A DNA stretch of 64,000 nt from Olivibacter sp036959255 (GTDB lineage: Bacteria > Bacteroidota > Bacteroidia > Sphingobacteriales > Sphingobacteriaceae): assembly GCF_036959255.1 (NCBI RefSeq), contig NZ_JAWMTI010000006.1, positions 248,001 through 312,000 on the forward strand, given 5' to 3'. The notes below the pieces were generated by a model, which ran no database searches, was not told the origin of the DNA, and worked only from the letters and a program-made list of their open reading frames with translations. Made by a program: the position numbers and the translations under genes. Positions 18,461 to 29,100 of the stretch are shown here, piece by piece. Position 1 is the stretch's first letter, and every line of letters starts with the position of its first letter.

Positions 18461-21400
18461 TTAAAATGTAATATTTATACCCAACGACGCCGTTTTACTC
18501 AACGGCATCGCTCCATAATCAGCCGCCAACGGATAGCTACCGTTCCCGCTTACATTGGTATTTTGCGCTTCCGGATTGACGCCGCCGGTATATTTATCAT
18601 GGCCGAAAAAATTTTGAAGAGAAGCATATATTCTTGCACTGCTGAATACACCCTTTTTTACCAAGGCATTCAGCTTATAACCCAAGGTGATATTTTGTAT
18701 TCGCCAAAAATCACTCGAATAAATCCAATCTGAAGTTACTGCAGGAACGGTATAATTAGCACCGAATTTCCCTCTCGGGGCTTCGTAATTCGGACTATCT
18801 GCGGTCCAACGATCTCTCCAGATACCCAGCACATTTGCAGTGGTAGAGCCCGAAAAATCCAGTGCCCTACCCAAAAAGGACATGATAGCGCCACCTTGTT
18901 GGCCATAGATCTGCACACTCAGGTCAAAATTTTTATAGCTGATGGTATTGGTAATACTCCATGTGTACTTAGGTGTTGGCTGCCCTCCCACTTGGCGATC
19001 GTCCGCATTGATCACACCATCGCCATTCGCATCCACATATTTTGGATCACCTGCTGTTTGGTTTCTCACTTTGGCAACATTGGGATTATCAATATCGGCC
19101 TGTGTTAAAATACCATCGGTTTTGGTGATGTAATAACTGAACATAAGCAGGCCAGGTTGTAGGATAAAAGGCGGATTACTACCGCTATAAGCGGAAGCGA
19201 TATAAATCGGTGAACCGTCTTGGTTCAGCGACAGTACTTTATTGCTGTTAAAAGCGATATTAGCACTGGTCGACCAGGTAAACGCACCTTTGACTATGTT
19301 GACGGAATTGATGCCGATTTCCAACCCTTTATTCTGCACTTCTCCTATATTCTGCAAGCTACTGCTAAATCCACTGGCTCCTAGCACGGGCAAATTCAGC
19401 AGGAGATCCTTATTTCGCTTTTGATAAACATCTACGACCAGCGAGAGTCTTCCCCCCCAAAGGGATGCGTCCAAACCAGCATCATAGGTATTAGCGGTTT
19501 CCCATTTCAATGCAGCATTGGCCAAACCCGCCAATACCTGCCCACTGGCAGCAATAGGCGTATTGCCTCCGAAATTATAAGCTGATTGCGTGAATACCGG
19601 TATCGCATTGTAGTTTCCTATATTATTATTTCCCGATTTTCCATAACTGAACCGAAGTTTCAAATCACTGATCACCGACGAGGATTTCAGGAAATCTTCT
19701 TCCGAAATACGCCATCCTACAGAAGCAGATGGAAATGCTCCCCATTGGCTTTGTGATCCGAATTTCGAAGAGGCGTCGCGGCGAATCGATGCCGACAAGA
19801 GGTACTTTCCTTCATAATCATATTGAACGCGACCGAAATAAGAAAACAGTGTATTCGTATTTTCTGTTGTATTTCCATTTACCGTAACCCCTGTGTTATT
19901 AGGTATGGCGTTATTGATGGTCTCGATGATATTGTTTGCGTATCCTCCTGCCGTGCTCAACCCGAAATTATCATTGTGTACCCAGTTATATGAAATACCT
20001 GCCAGCACATTCAGGTTATGGACATTGTTGAAAGTATGTATATAATTCAAGGTATTTTCATTGACAAAGTTTTGACGACGGAAGCCATTGTAAGAGCCAC
20101 TGGCATTTTTCCCGGGATTGCTGATCCGATCTGCCGCCCCACCCACAGCTACATAATCAGAAACATAAGCCTTAGTCGTCTGGTTAATGTCATCATAATT
20201 TACTGTCGTTTTAGCCTTTAGATTTGGCAAAATCTCATATTCGGCATAGATGGAAGACAGGATACGGGTGCGCTTGGTGAGTCCGATCGTATTGTTTAAT
20301 ACCGCAACCGGACTCGCTAAACGAGCTGTAGCCCACCCATAGTTTGAATAAGGCCCAGCATTGGTTTCCAATCCCGCATCAGCCTCAACCACCGGCGTCA
20401 AAGTTGCCGCGTTCATGAGAACATTATCCTTTCCTTCTGCCCCCGGATTATTGGTTTCGCTGTAGGACGGGTTCAAATTCAGCCCAAATCTCCATTTATT
20501 TTTAGCCCGTGCCTCTAAGTTGGCCCTCGCTCCAAAATTCCGAAAGCTACTATTCAGTAGATTCCCTTTTTGATTCAAGTAATTCCCCGAAACAAAATAA
20601 TTGAGATGATCCGTTCCACCGCTAGCTGATAAATCGTAATTTTGATATAGCCCTGTCCGGTAGATCTCCTCCTGCCAATCCACCAAACGAAGTCCTGGAT
20701 AGCCAGTCTGCAACCATCGATCATCCGGCATGTAAGTCACGTTGTATTCACCTTCCCCCAAACCGAGAATTGCCCGACGTTCGTCATTTGTCTGATTAGC
20801 CGTCCTTCCTGTTCCGGAGCGCACCCAGTTGGTATTAGCCACCTCCGTGGCCATTTCAATCCACTCTTCGGGAGAAAGCACATCTAACTTTTTCGCAACG
20901 TTGCTAAAACCTGTATTAGCGTTCAATGTAATTTTTGCCTGCCCGTTCTTTCCTCTTTTGGTTGTGATCAAAACAACGCCATTAGCGGCCCTTGAACCGT
21001 ATATGGCTCCTGCCGCCGCGTCTTTTAAGACCTGAACGCTTTCAATGTCGTTAGGTGAAATACTATTAAGCGGATTAACACCGAAACCTCCTGCCGCATT
21101 CTGACTGGAAACGTCCAGCGGAAATCCGTCAATTACATATAAAGGTTCATTCCCTGCATTAACAGAGCCGGCCCCTCTGACCAGAATGCTTAATCCGGAT
21201 CCGGGCATTCCCGTTTGCTGCCTTACCTGAACACCGGGCATTTGACCGATCAATGCTTCTTCTACCCGAGCAATAGGCCTTTCCTGAACTGTTTTAGCGT
21301 CAAACGATGAAATCGCCCCTAAAACCGATGCCTTTTTCTGCTCACCATAACCCACTACCACGACTTCATTCAGCGCAGCCATGTCTTCTGTCAAGATAAC

Positions 21401-21685
21401 TCGTAATATAGACCGCTCCTGAACAGCCACCTCCAACGTGGTGTACCCTACTCCGGAAAACAGTAAAGTAGCATTCGCAGCAACGGGTATCGTAAATTTA
21501 CCTTCCGCGTCGGTGCTGGTGGCCTCTCGACCACTTTTGACTTTTATACTGATGGAAGGAAGCGGTTCACCATGTACAGAAACAACGGTACCTTGTACCG
21601 GTCGATGTTGCGCAAATAGTACCGATGAGTAGAAAATTAAGATTCCTTGTAATATGAATCCTAAAAATAATTGTTTAATACACAT
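18461..21685 (-). CDS. SusC/RagA-family TonB-dependent outer-membrane transporter
   Basis: The protein has 1074 residues, with a signal peptide (ending VLFAQ) and a carboxypeptidase-regulatory-like domain of the ordinary kind (QGTVVSVHGEPLPSISIKV). The plug reads VVVGYGEQKKASVLGAISSF and SPNDIESVQVLKDAAAGAIYG, and the barrel ends SLGINITF. It lacks the TGQ-type N-terminal module found in the neighbouring SusCs, so it was probably added to the cluster from another lineage. It starts 101 bases after the second DoxX-like gene with no promoter of the shared type in the gap, so I place it in the operon that begins at 29241. Confidence 0.93.
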   Translation of the reverse strand: MCIKQLFLGFILQGILIFYSSVLFAQHRPVQGTVVSVHGEPLPSISIKVKSGREATSTDAEGKFTIPVAANATLLFSGVGYTTLEVAVQERSILRVILTEDMAALNEVVVVGYGEQKKASVLGAISSFDAKTVQERPIARVEEALIGQMPGVQVRQQTGMPGSGLSILVRGAGSVNAGNEPLYVIDGFPLDVSSQNAAGGFGVNPLNSISPNDIESVQVLKDAAAGAIYGSRAANGVVLITTKRGKNGQAKITLNANTGFSNVAKKLDVLSPEEWIEMATEVANTNWVRSGTGRTANQTNDERRAILGLGEGEYNVTYMPDDRWLQTGYPGLRLVDWQEEIYRTGLYQNYDLSASGGTDHLNYFVSGNYLNQKGNLLNSSFRNFGARANLEARAKNKWRFGLNLNPSYSETNNPGAEGKDNVLMNAATLTPVVEADAGLETNAGPYSNYGWATARLASPVAVLNNTIGLTKRTRILSSIYAEYEILPNLKAKTTVNYDDINQTTKAYVSDYVAVGGAADRISNPGKNASGSYNGFRRQNFVNENTLNYIHTFNNVHNLNVLAGISYNWVHNDNFGLSTAGGYANNIIETINNAIPNNTGVTVNGNTTENTNTLFSYFGRVQYDYEGKYLLSASIRRDASSKFGSQSQWGAFPSASVGWRISEEDFLKSSSVISDLKLRFSYGKSGNNNIGNYNAIPVFTQSAYNFGGNTPIAASGQVLAGLANAALKWETANTYDAGLDASLWGGRLSLVVDVYQKRNKDLLLNLPVLGASGFSSSLQNIGEVQNKGLEIGINSVNIVKGAFTWSTSANIAFNSNKVLSLNQDGSPIYIASAYSGSNPPFILQPGLLMFSYYITKTDGILTQADIDNPNVAKVRNQTAGDPKYVDANGDGVINADDRQVGGQPTPKYTWSITNTISYKNFDLSVQIYGQQGGAIMSFLGRALDFSGSTTANVLGIWRDRWTADSPNYEAPRGKFGANYTVPAVTSDWIYSSDFWRIQNITLGYKLNALVKKGVFSSARIYASLQNFFGHDKYTGGVNPEAQNTNVSGNGSYPLAADYGAMPLSKTASLGINITF

Positions 21686-21786
21686 TTATTTGAAATTTAA
21701 GACGTATTCAAGCCAGGTAAGACTCCGGCAATTTATTTATTAAGTAAATGAAATATTTGGGGATAGTTTAACCGACAGATTTACCA

Positions 21787-23316
21787 TTAAAATTGTGCAA
21801 TTTCACTCTGTCTTCCTTCTACCAACGGATATCTCTTTTCTACTTTTTTCAACAATACCCGAATAGCATCACCATATTGGTTCGTTCCGATCAAAGCAAC
21901 TTTCCCGGGCTCAGGCAGTTCATACCGCAAAATCATACGTTCTGATTGATGATTCTTATTCTTATTCTGCAATTTCAGCACCTTTCTAACGGTATCTGCT
22001 TCATAAAAGAAATAACTTCTGTTTCCGGCCATCCCCCCTACTTCCCATCGGGTTACCCCCAAATCTCTATTCCGGCTACTCTTAAATAATTCATCTGAAT
22101 CCTGCGTATCTACCTGATTGAGCTCCTTATTTGTCTTATCACCTTTTACACGCAGCGGTGAATAACCGATCATCCGATCAACCAAAGCAGTACGTTTTGT
22201 TTTAAAACTTAGCGTAGACCATTCTTCAAAAATTACGTCCTGCCAGCGTAGGGAGTCATCCGGATTATAGGCAATCGGCTCGCCATTCTTTTCAAATAAA
22301 GTCACCTCATAGTAGCCTTTAAGTCCTGCAATCCCCGGCGTACTTGGCAAATTATAATTGTTCCCATAAAAAAAACCATAGCCCCAGAAGGAAGCGGCCA
22401 ATGGCACAAATATGAAAATAGAACCCCATTTTAACGTTAATCGCAGGCCTTTTTGCCAACCTTTAGAAAAAGCCGGATAGTAACGCTGAAGTAACACGTC
22501 TTCTTCCTTTACCAAAAGTTTCCATATTCTTGGCAAATCATTCCAGGCAACAAAGACACCCAAAATAGTAAAATAAGCGGCAGGCACTGCAACGCCTGCA
22601 TCAAATGCATGATTAGCCAATACAATATTAAAACAAACAACAGCCGCCAATGCACCGCCCAACGAAGCCGTTTTTCGATAAAGCAATAAAAGTCCGGGTA
22701 TAATTTCTGCAAAGCCCAAGAAAACCGTATACCAAAATGATACGCCCACATGCGACCAGTAAAGCTTCTTCTCCGCCATGTCAATAAAAGGTGTATTGAG
22801 CATACCAACTGTGGGGTATACCATCTGCATAGGAAAAGCCTTTTTTAATCCCCATCCTACCATACCAAAGGCCAAACGGTAACGAACGATCACGCTGACC
22901 CAGTAATATAATTTATCGTATACCTTAGATTTTTTATCAAAAAAAGTCCATACGAAACCGATCACTATAGATACCAAAAACAGAAGTACCAGATTCACAT
23001 AATTCAATATACCGAACACTCCCTCCTCCGATTCTATCAGCACCAACTGCGGAGGCCAGAAAGCGACCACACTCTGGAAGTCGTGATACGTGAGTTTATC
23101 CAATTTTAAGTTAAAAAGATGAGCGTAAAAATTATAATAAGAAGGAATGCATAACAGAAACAGGTAAACACCTACGATCCGGAAGATCGTTTTTTGCGCG
23201 AAGGTCCAATTTTGCGCTAGCGCGGGTTGCATCTCACGGCTATTTTCGTGATGAGGTGTCACATCATGTACTGGTACATTCGGCTTCGGCTCTTTATCTA
23301 TATTTAAATTAGCCAT
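21787..23316 (-). CDS. DoxX-like membrane protein with C-terminal soluble domain (paralog 2)
   Basis: The product has 509 residues. The start is the ATG at 23316 (MANLNIDKEP); an earlier in-frame ATG at 23376 would overlap the upstream gene. About seven hydrophobic segments (roughly residues 45-310) resemble DoxX/DoxD proteins, the membrane subunits of thiosulfate:quinone oxidoreductase and relatives. A soluble domain of about 180 residues follows, with WQDVIFEEWSTLSFKT, KLQNKNKNHQSERMILRYE and a terminal LVEGRQSEIAQF. The same landmarks occur in the preceding gene, so the two are tandem paralogs. Their position between two SusCD pairs in a sulfatase operon suggests a redox role linked to released sulfur species. 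That is inference, since no cofactor motif is obvious. Confidence 0.75.
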   Translation of the reverse strand: MANLNIDKEPKPNVPVHDVTPHHENSREMQPALAQNWTFAQKTIFRIVGVYLFLLCIPSYYNFYAHLFNLKLDKLTYHDFQSVVAFWPPQLVLIESEEGVFGILNYVNLVLLFLVSIVIGFVWTFFDKKSKVYDKLYYWVSVIVRYRLAFGMVGWGLKKAFPMQMVYPTVGMLNTPFIDMAEKKLYWSHVGVSFWYTVFLGFAEIIPGLLLLYRKTASLGGALAAVVCFNIVLANHAFDAGVAVPAAYFTILGVFVAWNDLPRIWKLLVKEEDVLLQRYYPAFSKGWQKGLRLTLKWGSIFIFVPLAASFWGYGFFYGNNYNLPSTPGIAGLKGYYEVTLFEKNGEPIAYNPDDSLRWQDVIFEEWSTLSFKTKRTALVDRMIGYSPLRVKGDKTNKELNQVDTQDSDELFKSSRNRDLGVTRWEVGGMAGNRSYFFYEADTVRKVLKLQNKNKNHQSERMILRYELPEPGKVALIGTNQYGDAIRVLLKKVEKRYPLVEGRQSEIAQF

Positions 23317-23344
23317 TTTTTTCAGTATTAAATGTTTACAAATA

Positions 23345-24730
23345 TTATAACCTAGCGGCTTTCCGCCTGCCTTCAAAAAGCATATAAGGCTTATTTATTC
23401 TTTGAAGCGCTACTTTAATGGAGTCATTTGAAGCATTGACTCCAGTCAACACCAGTGTCGAATCATTCGGTTGTAAATACGTCAGCGATAACTTTTCCTT
23501 TCGATGATGCCTATTTTTGTTCTGTAGATGCAGTTTATGGTTGACAGCATCTATATCATAATGATAATAATGGCGCCCACTAAAGCCCGCCAGCTCATAA
23601 TTTCTATCGATGTCCTTTTCTTGCCATTCATCTGCCGATGTTCTATCGATCTGAACCGGCTTATTTACCTTAATACTCAACGTAGACCATTTTTCGAAGA
23701 TCACATCCTGCCACCTGGTTGAATCCTGTGCGGCGTAAGGCAGCGTATCCCTATTGATAATAAAACTATTTACTTTATAGAAGCCCGCAGCTCCGGGCAA
23801 CCCAGCTTGTTGAGGTAGTTTATACGATCCAAATCCACTAGACCAACTGCTGTAAGCGGTATAGGCAAATAATACCACTAAAACGCCCACAACCAGTTTG
23901 GCTGCCATACGCAATCGTACGAGCGTTTTATCTCCGTAATCAGGCACCCGAGTATTAGCCTTCGCCAGTTTCTCCTTTATTAATAAATTGTACAAACGTG
24001 GTACATCCTGTGCAAAAAGAAAAACCGAAAAAATGACGAGCAAAGTGCTAAATGAAAGTTCACCTATATCATAAAAACCATTTGCAGCCGCAACGTTACC
24101 CAAAAAACCAATCACCAAGCCGGCACCCCAAGTCACCGTTTTGCGATTAAGAATAAGCAACGCCGCGAAGATCTCCACAAAGCCCAGAAAGGAGACGTAT
24201 ATCGGGGATATACCAGTCGTTTGGAAATAGATTTTCCATGCATAAAAATCACCGTAATTGGTAAACAGATTGCTCAAAGAAGGATAGGGTATCTGCTGCA
24301 CAAAAAGTTTGTAAAAGCCATATGACAGCAAGGCAATCGCCAGTCGATATCTTACTAAAAGCCATAACCAGTAATATAACACTGTATATTCTTCTCTCTT
24401 CCTGTCTAGCATCGCCCAGATGGTACCACCTATCAGCGCTACACCAATACCTAACAGCCAATTAGCATAAGATGCAATGCCCAATACCGGAACACCTTCT
24501 TCATCAATTAAAGGGAAGAAGGCTGGCTGGTATCTTGCCAACGACAATAAATGGTAGAACTGCAGGTTGGTCCAATCGATCGAAAACAGTTGGCGATAAA
24601 ATTTCCAGTCTATCGGCACGATAAAAAAGAGCAGGAAAATAAATAGAAACCGAAACAGATTACGTTTCCATAGTTTCCAGATATTCACAGCTTCCTTAGC
24701 CGTTTCCCCTTTAAATTTTAATATGCTCAT
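23345..24730 (-). CDS. DoxX-like membrane protein with C-terminal soluble domain (paralog 1)
   Basis: The protein has 461 residues. Six to seven membrane segments are followed by a C-terminal domain sharing TRWQDVIFEKWSTLSIKV, HLQNKNRHHRKEKLSLTY and a closing LFEGRRKAARL with its downstream paralog. The membrane part resembles the DoxX family, whose members include the quinone-reducing membrane subunit of thiosulfate oxidation. It lies 21 bases after SusD and 28 before paralog 2. Side-by-side paralogs suggest a heterodimer or a duplication with divided roles. I cannot assign a reaction. Confidence 0.75.
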   Translation of the reverse strand: MSILKFKGETAKEAVNIWKLWKRNLFRFLFIFLLFFIVPIDWKFYRQLFSIDWTNLQFYHLLSLARYQPAFFPLIDEEGVPVLGIASYANWLLGIGVALIGGTIWAMLDRKREEYTVLYYWLWLLVRYRLAIALLSYGFYKLFVQQIPYPSLSNLFTNYGDFYAWKIYFQTTGISPIYVSFLGFVEIFAALLILNRKTVTWGAGLVIGFLGNVAAANGFYDIGELSFSTLLVIFSVFLFAQDVPRLYNLLIKEKLAKANTRVPDYGDKTLVRLRMAAKLVVGVLVVLFAYTAYSSWSSGFGSYKLPQQAGLPGAAGFYKVNSFIINRDTLPYAAQDSTRWQDVIFEKWSTLSIKVNKPVQIDRTSADEWQEKDIDRNYELAGFSGRHYYHYDIDAVNHKLHLQNKNRHHRKEKLSLTYLQPNDSTLVLTGVNASNDSIKVALQRINKPYMLFEGRRKAARL

Positions 24731-24751
24731 AACATTTGCGTTAATTATTCA

Positions 24752-26131
24752 TTAATAGTTCGGGTTTTGCGTCAATCCGCCCAAAATCACTTCATCTATC
24801 GGAATAGGAAAAAGATTCAAATGTGGTTGAATACTCAGATTGGGTTTCAGTTCTTCAATCTTTTCCTTTAGCTTCCCGGTTCTGGTAAGATCAAAATACC
24901 GGTGCGCCTCCCAAAGAAATTCCAAACGTCGTTCTTCCAATATGATTTCTAAAAGCGCATCCTCACCGGCAGCCGTCGTTGCAGGCAAATTTGCCCTGCT
25001 ACGCACCGCATTAATATCCGCAATTGCCTCATCCAACGCTCCGTTATGCACCCGTGCTTCGGCTCTTATCAGGTATTGCTCAGCCAAGCGCAGCACATAA
25101 GAAGGGTCCGTAGCTGGGCTTCGATAATATAAAGCGCCTGCAAATTGTTTAGTCCCGCTCTGTGTGGCACTATCCAGCAAGGCCACCCGTGCGCCACCTG
25201 TAAACGGATTCCGGAGTGCATTTATCACGGGATCGCCCGGTCGATAACGGTATTCCCCACCGCTGGAAAGCAGGCTCATGCGGGTCCTCAAACCACTGGG
25301 ATTCTGCGCAGAATAAGCCAACTCAAAAATGGATTCAGTGGTTTGCACCACACCGTTTAGAAACCAGGCGGAAAAAGGCCGGGTAAGTTGATATTGGCTC
25401 GATAAATCCAGGATTTTGCCGGCGTACTCTTCAGCTTCACGCCAGCGCTGATTATATAAGAAAAATCTCGCTTTCAACGCCCAAACAGTATATTTCGTTG
25501 CACGGATCCGGTTTACCGTCTCGGGAAGTAAATTTTCTGCACGATTCAGTTCTTCCAGTACAAAAGCATAGGTATCCGCTAATGAACTCCGTTCTATTCC
25601 TAAATCTTCATCCACATCGGTGGTAGGAACCTGCTTAATAGGGACCCCTCCCCACCCTCTTGCCAGATCAAAGTATGCCAAAGCACGTATAAAATGAGCT
25701 TCCCCCAGCACCTGATTACGTTCTTCATCAGACAGGTTAACATCCTGAATAGTTGGAGCTGCCTGAATAATATTATTAGCGATATTGATCGTATTATAAA
25801 TACCTAACCAAACATTGCCAAAGTCGCCCACATCCGCACGAAAATTCAGGTTAGAAAGATTATCGGCAACATTGTAGATGACATCGCCACCCGGCACAAA
25901 ACCCAGGTTAACATATCCCTCCCCATAATAGCTATTATCTCCCAATGCTCTGTAAGCACCCCTTATCGCTGTTTGCAGTGATGCGGCATTCGTTATTGCC
26001 AATTTCTCGTCGATCGCTTCCTTCGGCTCCACTTCTAAAAAGCCCTTACAGGAAGCAAACACAGCACCTATCAGGAAGGTGCGGAGCAGGAGTTTGAGTC
26101 CTGAATAACGACATATGTAGTTCTTTTCCAT
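24752..26131 (-). CDS. SusD/RagB-family outer-membrane lipoprotein
   Basis: The protein has 459 residues. A lipoprotein signal (GAVFASC) precedes KGFLEVEPKEAIDEKLAITNAASLQTAIRGAY, the standard SusD opening. It also has FIRALAYFDLARGWGGVPI, VLRLAEQYLIRAEARVHNGA, ILEERRLEFLWEAHRYFDLTRTG and the terminal NPNY. It starts 17 bases after SusC and is followed by the two DoxX-like genes. The ligand is unknown. Confidence 0.92.
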   Translation of the reverse strand: MEKNYICRYSGLKLLLRTFLIGAVFASCKGFLEVEPKEAIDEKLAITNAASLQTAIRGAYRALGDNSYYGEGYVNLGFVPGGDVIYNVADNLSNLNFRADVGDFGNVWLGIYNTINIANNIIQAAPTIQDVNLSDEERNQVLGEAHFIRALAYFDLARGWGGVPIKQVPTTDVDEDLGIERSSLADTYAFVLEELNRAENLLPETVNRIRATKYTVWALKARFFLYNQRWREAEEYAGKILDLSSQYQLTRPFSAWFLNGVVQTTESIFELAYSAQNPSGLRTRMSLLSSGGEYRYRPGDPVINALRNPFTGGARVALLDSATQSGTKQFAGALYYRSPATDPSYVLRLAEQYLIRAEARVHNGALDEAIADINAVRSRANLPATTAAGEDALLEIILEERRLEFLWEAHRYFDLTRTGKLKEKIEELKPNLSIQPHLNLFPIPIDEVILGGLTQNPNY

Positions 26132-26148
26132 GTCCTCTTTATAATGAA

Positions 26149-29100
26149 TTATAAGGTTAAATCAATTCCAAACTGTAGGGTTCTCGGTGTCGGCGGAGAG
26201 GCAAAATCATAGCCTTGAATATTTTGGTTTTCGCCCCGTTCTATCCTGGTCTCCGGGTCAGCGCCGGTATAGCCGGTAAAAGTCAACAAATTGGTAGCCG
26301 TTGCATATAACCGCAACCGTTCTATCTTCCATTTGCCACTCAGTGTTTTCGGCAAGGTATATCCCAGACTCAGGTTACGCAATCGGACAAAAGAAGCATC
26401 TTCAAAAAAACGGCTGACCTCTTGCTTGTCATAGTTTCGCAGCGCCAAGCGTGGCACATCTGTTATATCACCCGGTTGTTGCCAGCGGTCGAGCTGACTG
26501 GCAAATATGACACGGTTTGCATCCAAACGCCCCCCTTGCTCCCCCAACATACGGTTATGGTTCCAGAGATGATTACCAAAAGAGTAGGTGAAGAGGAAAT
26601 TCAAATCAAAACCTTTATAGGAAAAGTTGTTGGTCAGTCCGCCAAAAAAATTGGGCCAGGCGTCTCCGACAACTTTACGATCCGATGCGGTAATCTGACC
26701 ATCCTGATTCACATCTTCCAATATCAGGTCGCCCGTTTGCGGATCTACACCGAGCGAATTGTAAAGCCAATACGAATACAAAGGTACTCCTTGTTCTATG
26801 CGAAGAAATTGACGGTCTTCAAAAGACATTGGGTTGGGTAATACCTCGATTTTATTTTTGTTCTGAGCGATATTAAAAGCAGTACTCCAACTAAAATTCT
26901 CGTTTTGAACATTAAAGGAGGTTACCGAAAATTCAAATCCTTTGTTACTGATCTCGCCAAAATTAGACAGGTAAGAACTAAAGCCGGAATAATTCGGTAC
27001 AGACACCTCTAACAACGCATCTGTTGTGTATTTATCGTAATAATTCGCTTCAATAGCAATACGGTTTTGAAGAAACCCTAAGTCTATCCCAATATTGAAC
27101 TGACTGGTTTTTTCCCACCGCAGATCGGGATTTGCCAATTGCAGCGGTGCTATTCCCGGTAATTCGGACGTGCCGGTATCCGGATAACCTGCACCTGCCG
27201 TCCATAAGCCCCTATAAGCAAAATCGTTGATGCCATTTTGATTACCCGCGACTCCATAATTGACACGTAGTTTTAGATTGCTCCATACAGGATTGTCTTT
27301 CAAAAATGCCTCTTCACTGATTTTCCAAGCACCTCCAATCGCAGGGAAATAACCCCATCGGTTATCCGGACTGAATTTGGAAGAACCGTCTGCACGAATG
27401 GTTGCTTCCAATAAATACCTGTTTTTGTAACTATATTCCAATCGCGAGAAGAAAGACAACAATGTATTTTCACCCCAAGTTTCACTGGCAGTTTGGTTAG
27501 CGGCCGCTGAAATAAGTTTGAAGGAGTCATTTGGAAAATTGGTACCGCGAGAAGTATTATTGGACAATTTACTACGCTGAATATGCGTTCCTACGAGTAT
27601 CCCTACGTTATGTGCATTGTTAAAACTTTTCGTATACCGCAACGTTTGCTCGTTTATCCAAAAATCAGATTGCGTTAAGCTATTTGTGGCTTCTCCGTTA
27701 TTTGCAATTCCACGCAAGAGTTGCGTGTTCCAGTATTCTTTTTCTTCATAAAGATTATAATCCAAACTGAAACTGCTTCTGAACTTAAGGTTAGGCAGAA
27801 AATCAATTTCTGCATAAATCGATCCGATATAATGATTACCATAAGCTTTATTATCACTTTCCGTAACAAGGGAATGGATATTATCAAAGTTCACCCAACG
27901 CAACGGTTTTCCTTCGTCGTCAAAAATGGGCAAGTAGGTTGGAATGTCTATGGAAGCCTGATACAAGGCCCCTGTGCCACCGCTCCCTACTGCACGGCCA
28001 ATCTGTCGGTAAGACCGCGTAAGTGTATTGCTTGTACCAACCCTAACCTTATCAGAGATTTTCTGATCGATATTCACTTTAAAACTGCCCCTATTAAATG
28101 CCATGGTTTTCCAGATTCCCTCCTGACCGGCAAAACCACCTCCAATGTAGTAGCTCGTATTTTTACTTCCGCCCCGAATGGAAAGGTTATAATTTTGATA
28201 TCGCGCAGTACGGTTCAGGATAGCTTGCCTATCATAAGTTGGCTGGTTTTCGGGTAGGCCGCGGCCATCCACTGTAAATACCGGCGCCAAGCCTTCATTT
28301 GCGCGATATTCTTCCACCAACATCGCGTGTTCCGGGCCACTTGTCAGCTCCCATTTTTTCGGTGCCCATCCAACACCCTGAGAAACGTCTAGATCTATCT
28401 TCGGCTTTTCATCAAAATTGCCTCGCTTGGTTGTGATAATAATAACACCATTTGCACCTCGTGAGCCATATATAGCAATCGCTGCGGCGTCTTTTAACAC
28501 CTCAATCGTTTCAATATCGTTGGGATTTATATCCGCCATCGGAGAGATTGACCGGTCGGCTGCAATATTTTGCAAAGAAGTATTATTCACAAAAACTCCA
28601 TCAATGATATACAAAGGATCATTGCTTGAATTAATAGAGGTAGCGCCCCTGACCCTAATAAACGTATTGGATCCTGGAATACCCGTTCCACCATTGATCT
28701 GAACGCCCGCTACATTCCCTTGAAGTTGTGTATCAAAGCTCGCTTCCGGTATCCGCTTAATTGCTGACGGATCTACCTTTGCCACCGAACCAACCAAATC
28801 TGCCTTCCGCTGCTCTCCATAACCTACCACCACTACATCTTCCAACTGATTGAGACTTGGTGTAAGTTCAATGGTAACCGGCGATCCATTAACGGCCAAG
28901 GTTTTACTGATATAACCAAGGTAAGAAACCATAATGTTATAAGGAAAAATCTGCCCGGTTACGAGCTGAAAGTTCCCGTCACCGTCGGTTTGCGTTTGGT
29001 TCGTAACCGCCTCTATTTTCACCAATGCTCCGGGCAAAGGTTCTTTATTGTTTGCGTCTATTACTCTTCCGGATAATTTAGAATTGATTAACGCTTTTTG

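Noticed and set aside
27721..28257. 178-codon plus-strand open frame inside the SusC at 26149-29241
   Set aside because: It is the shadow of a real gene, low in complexity with runs of Ile and Phe, and has no supporting context.
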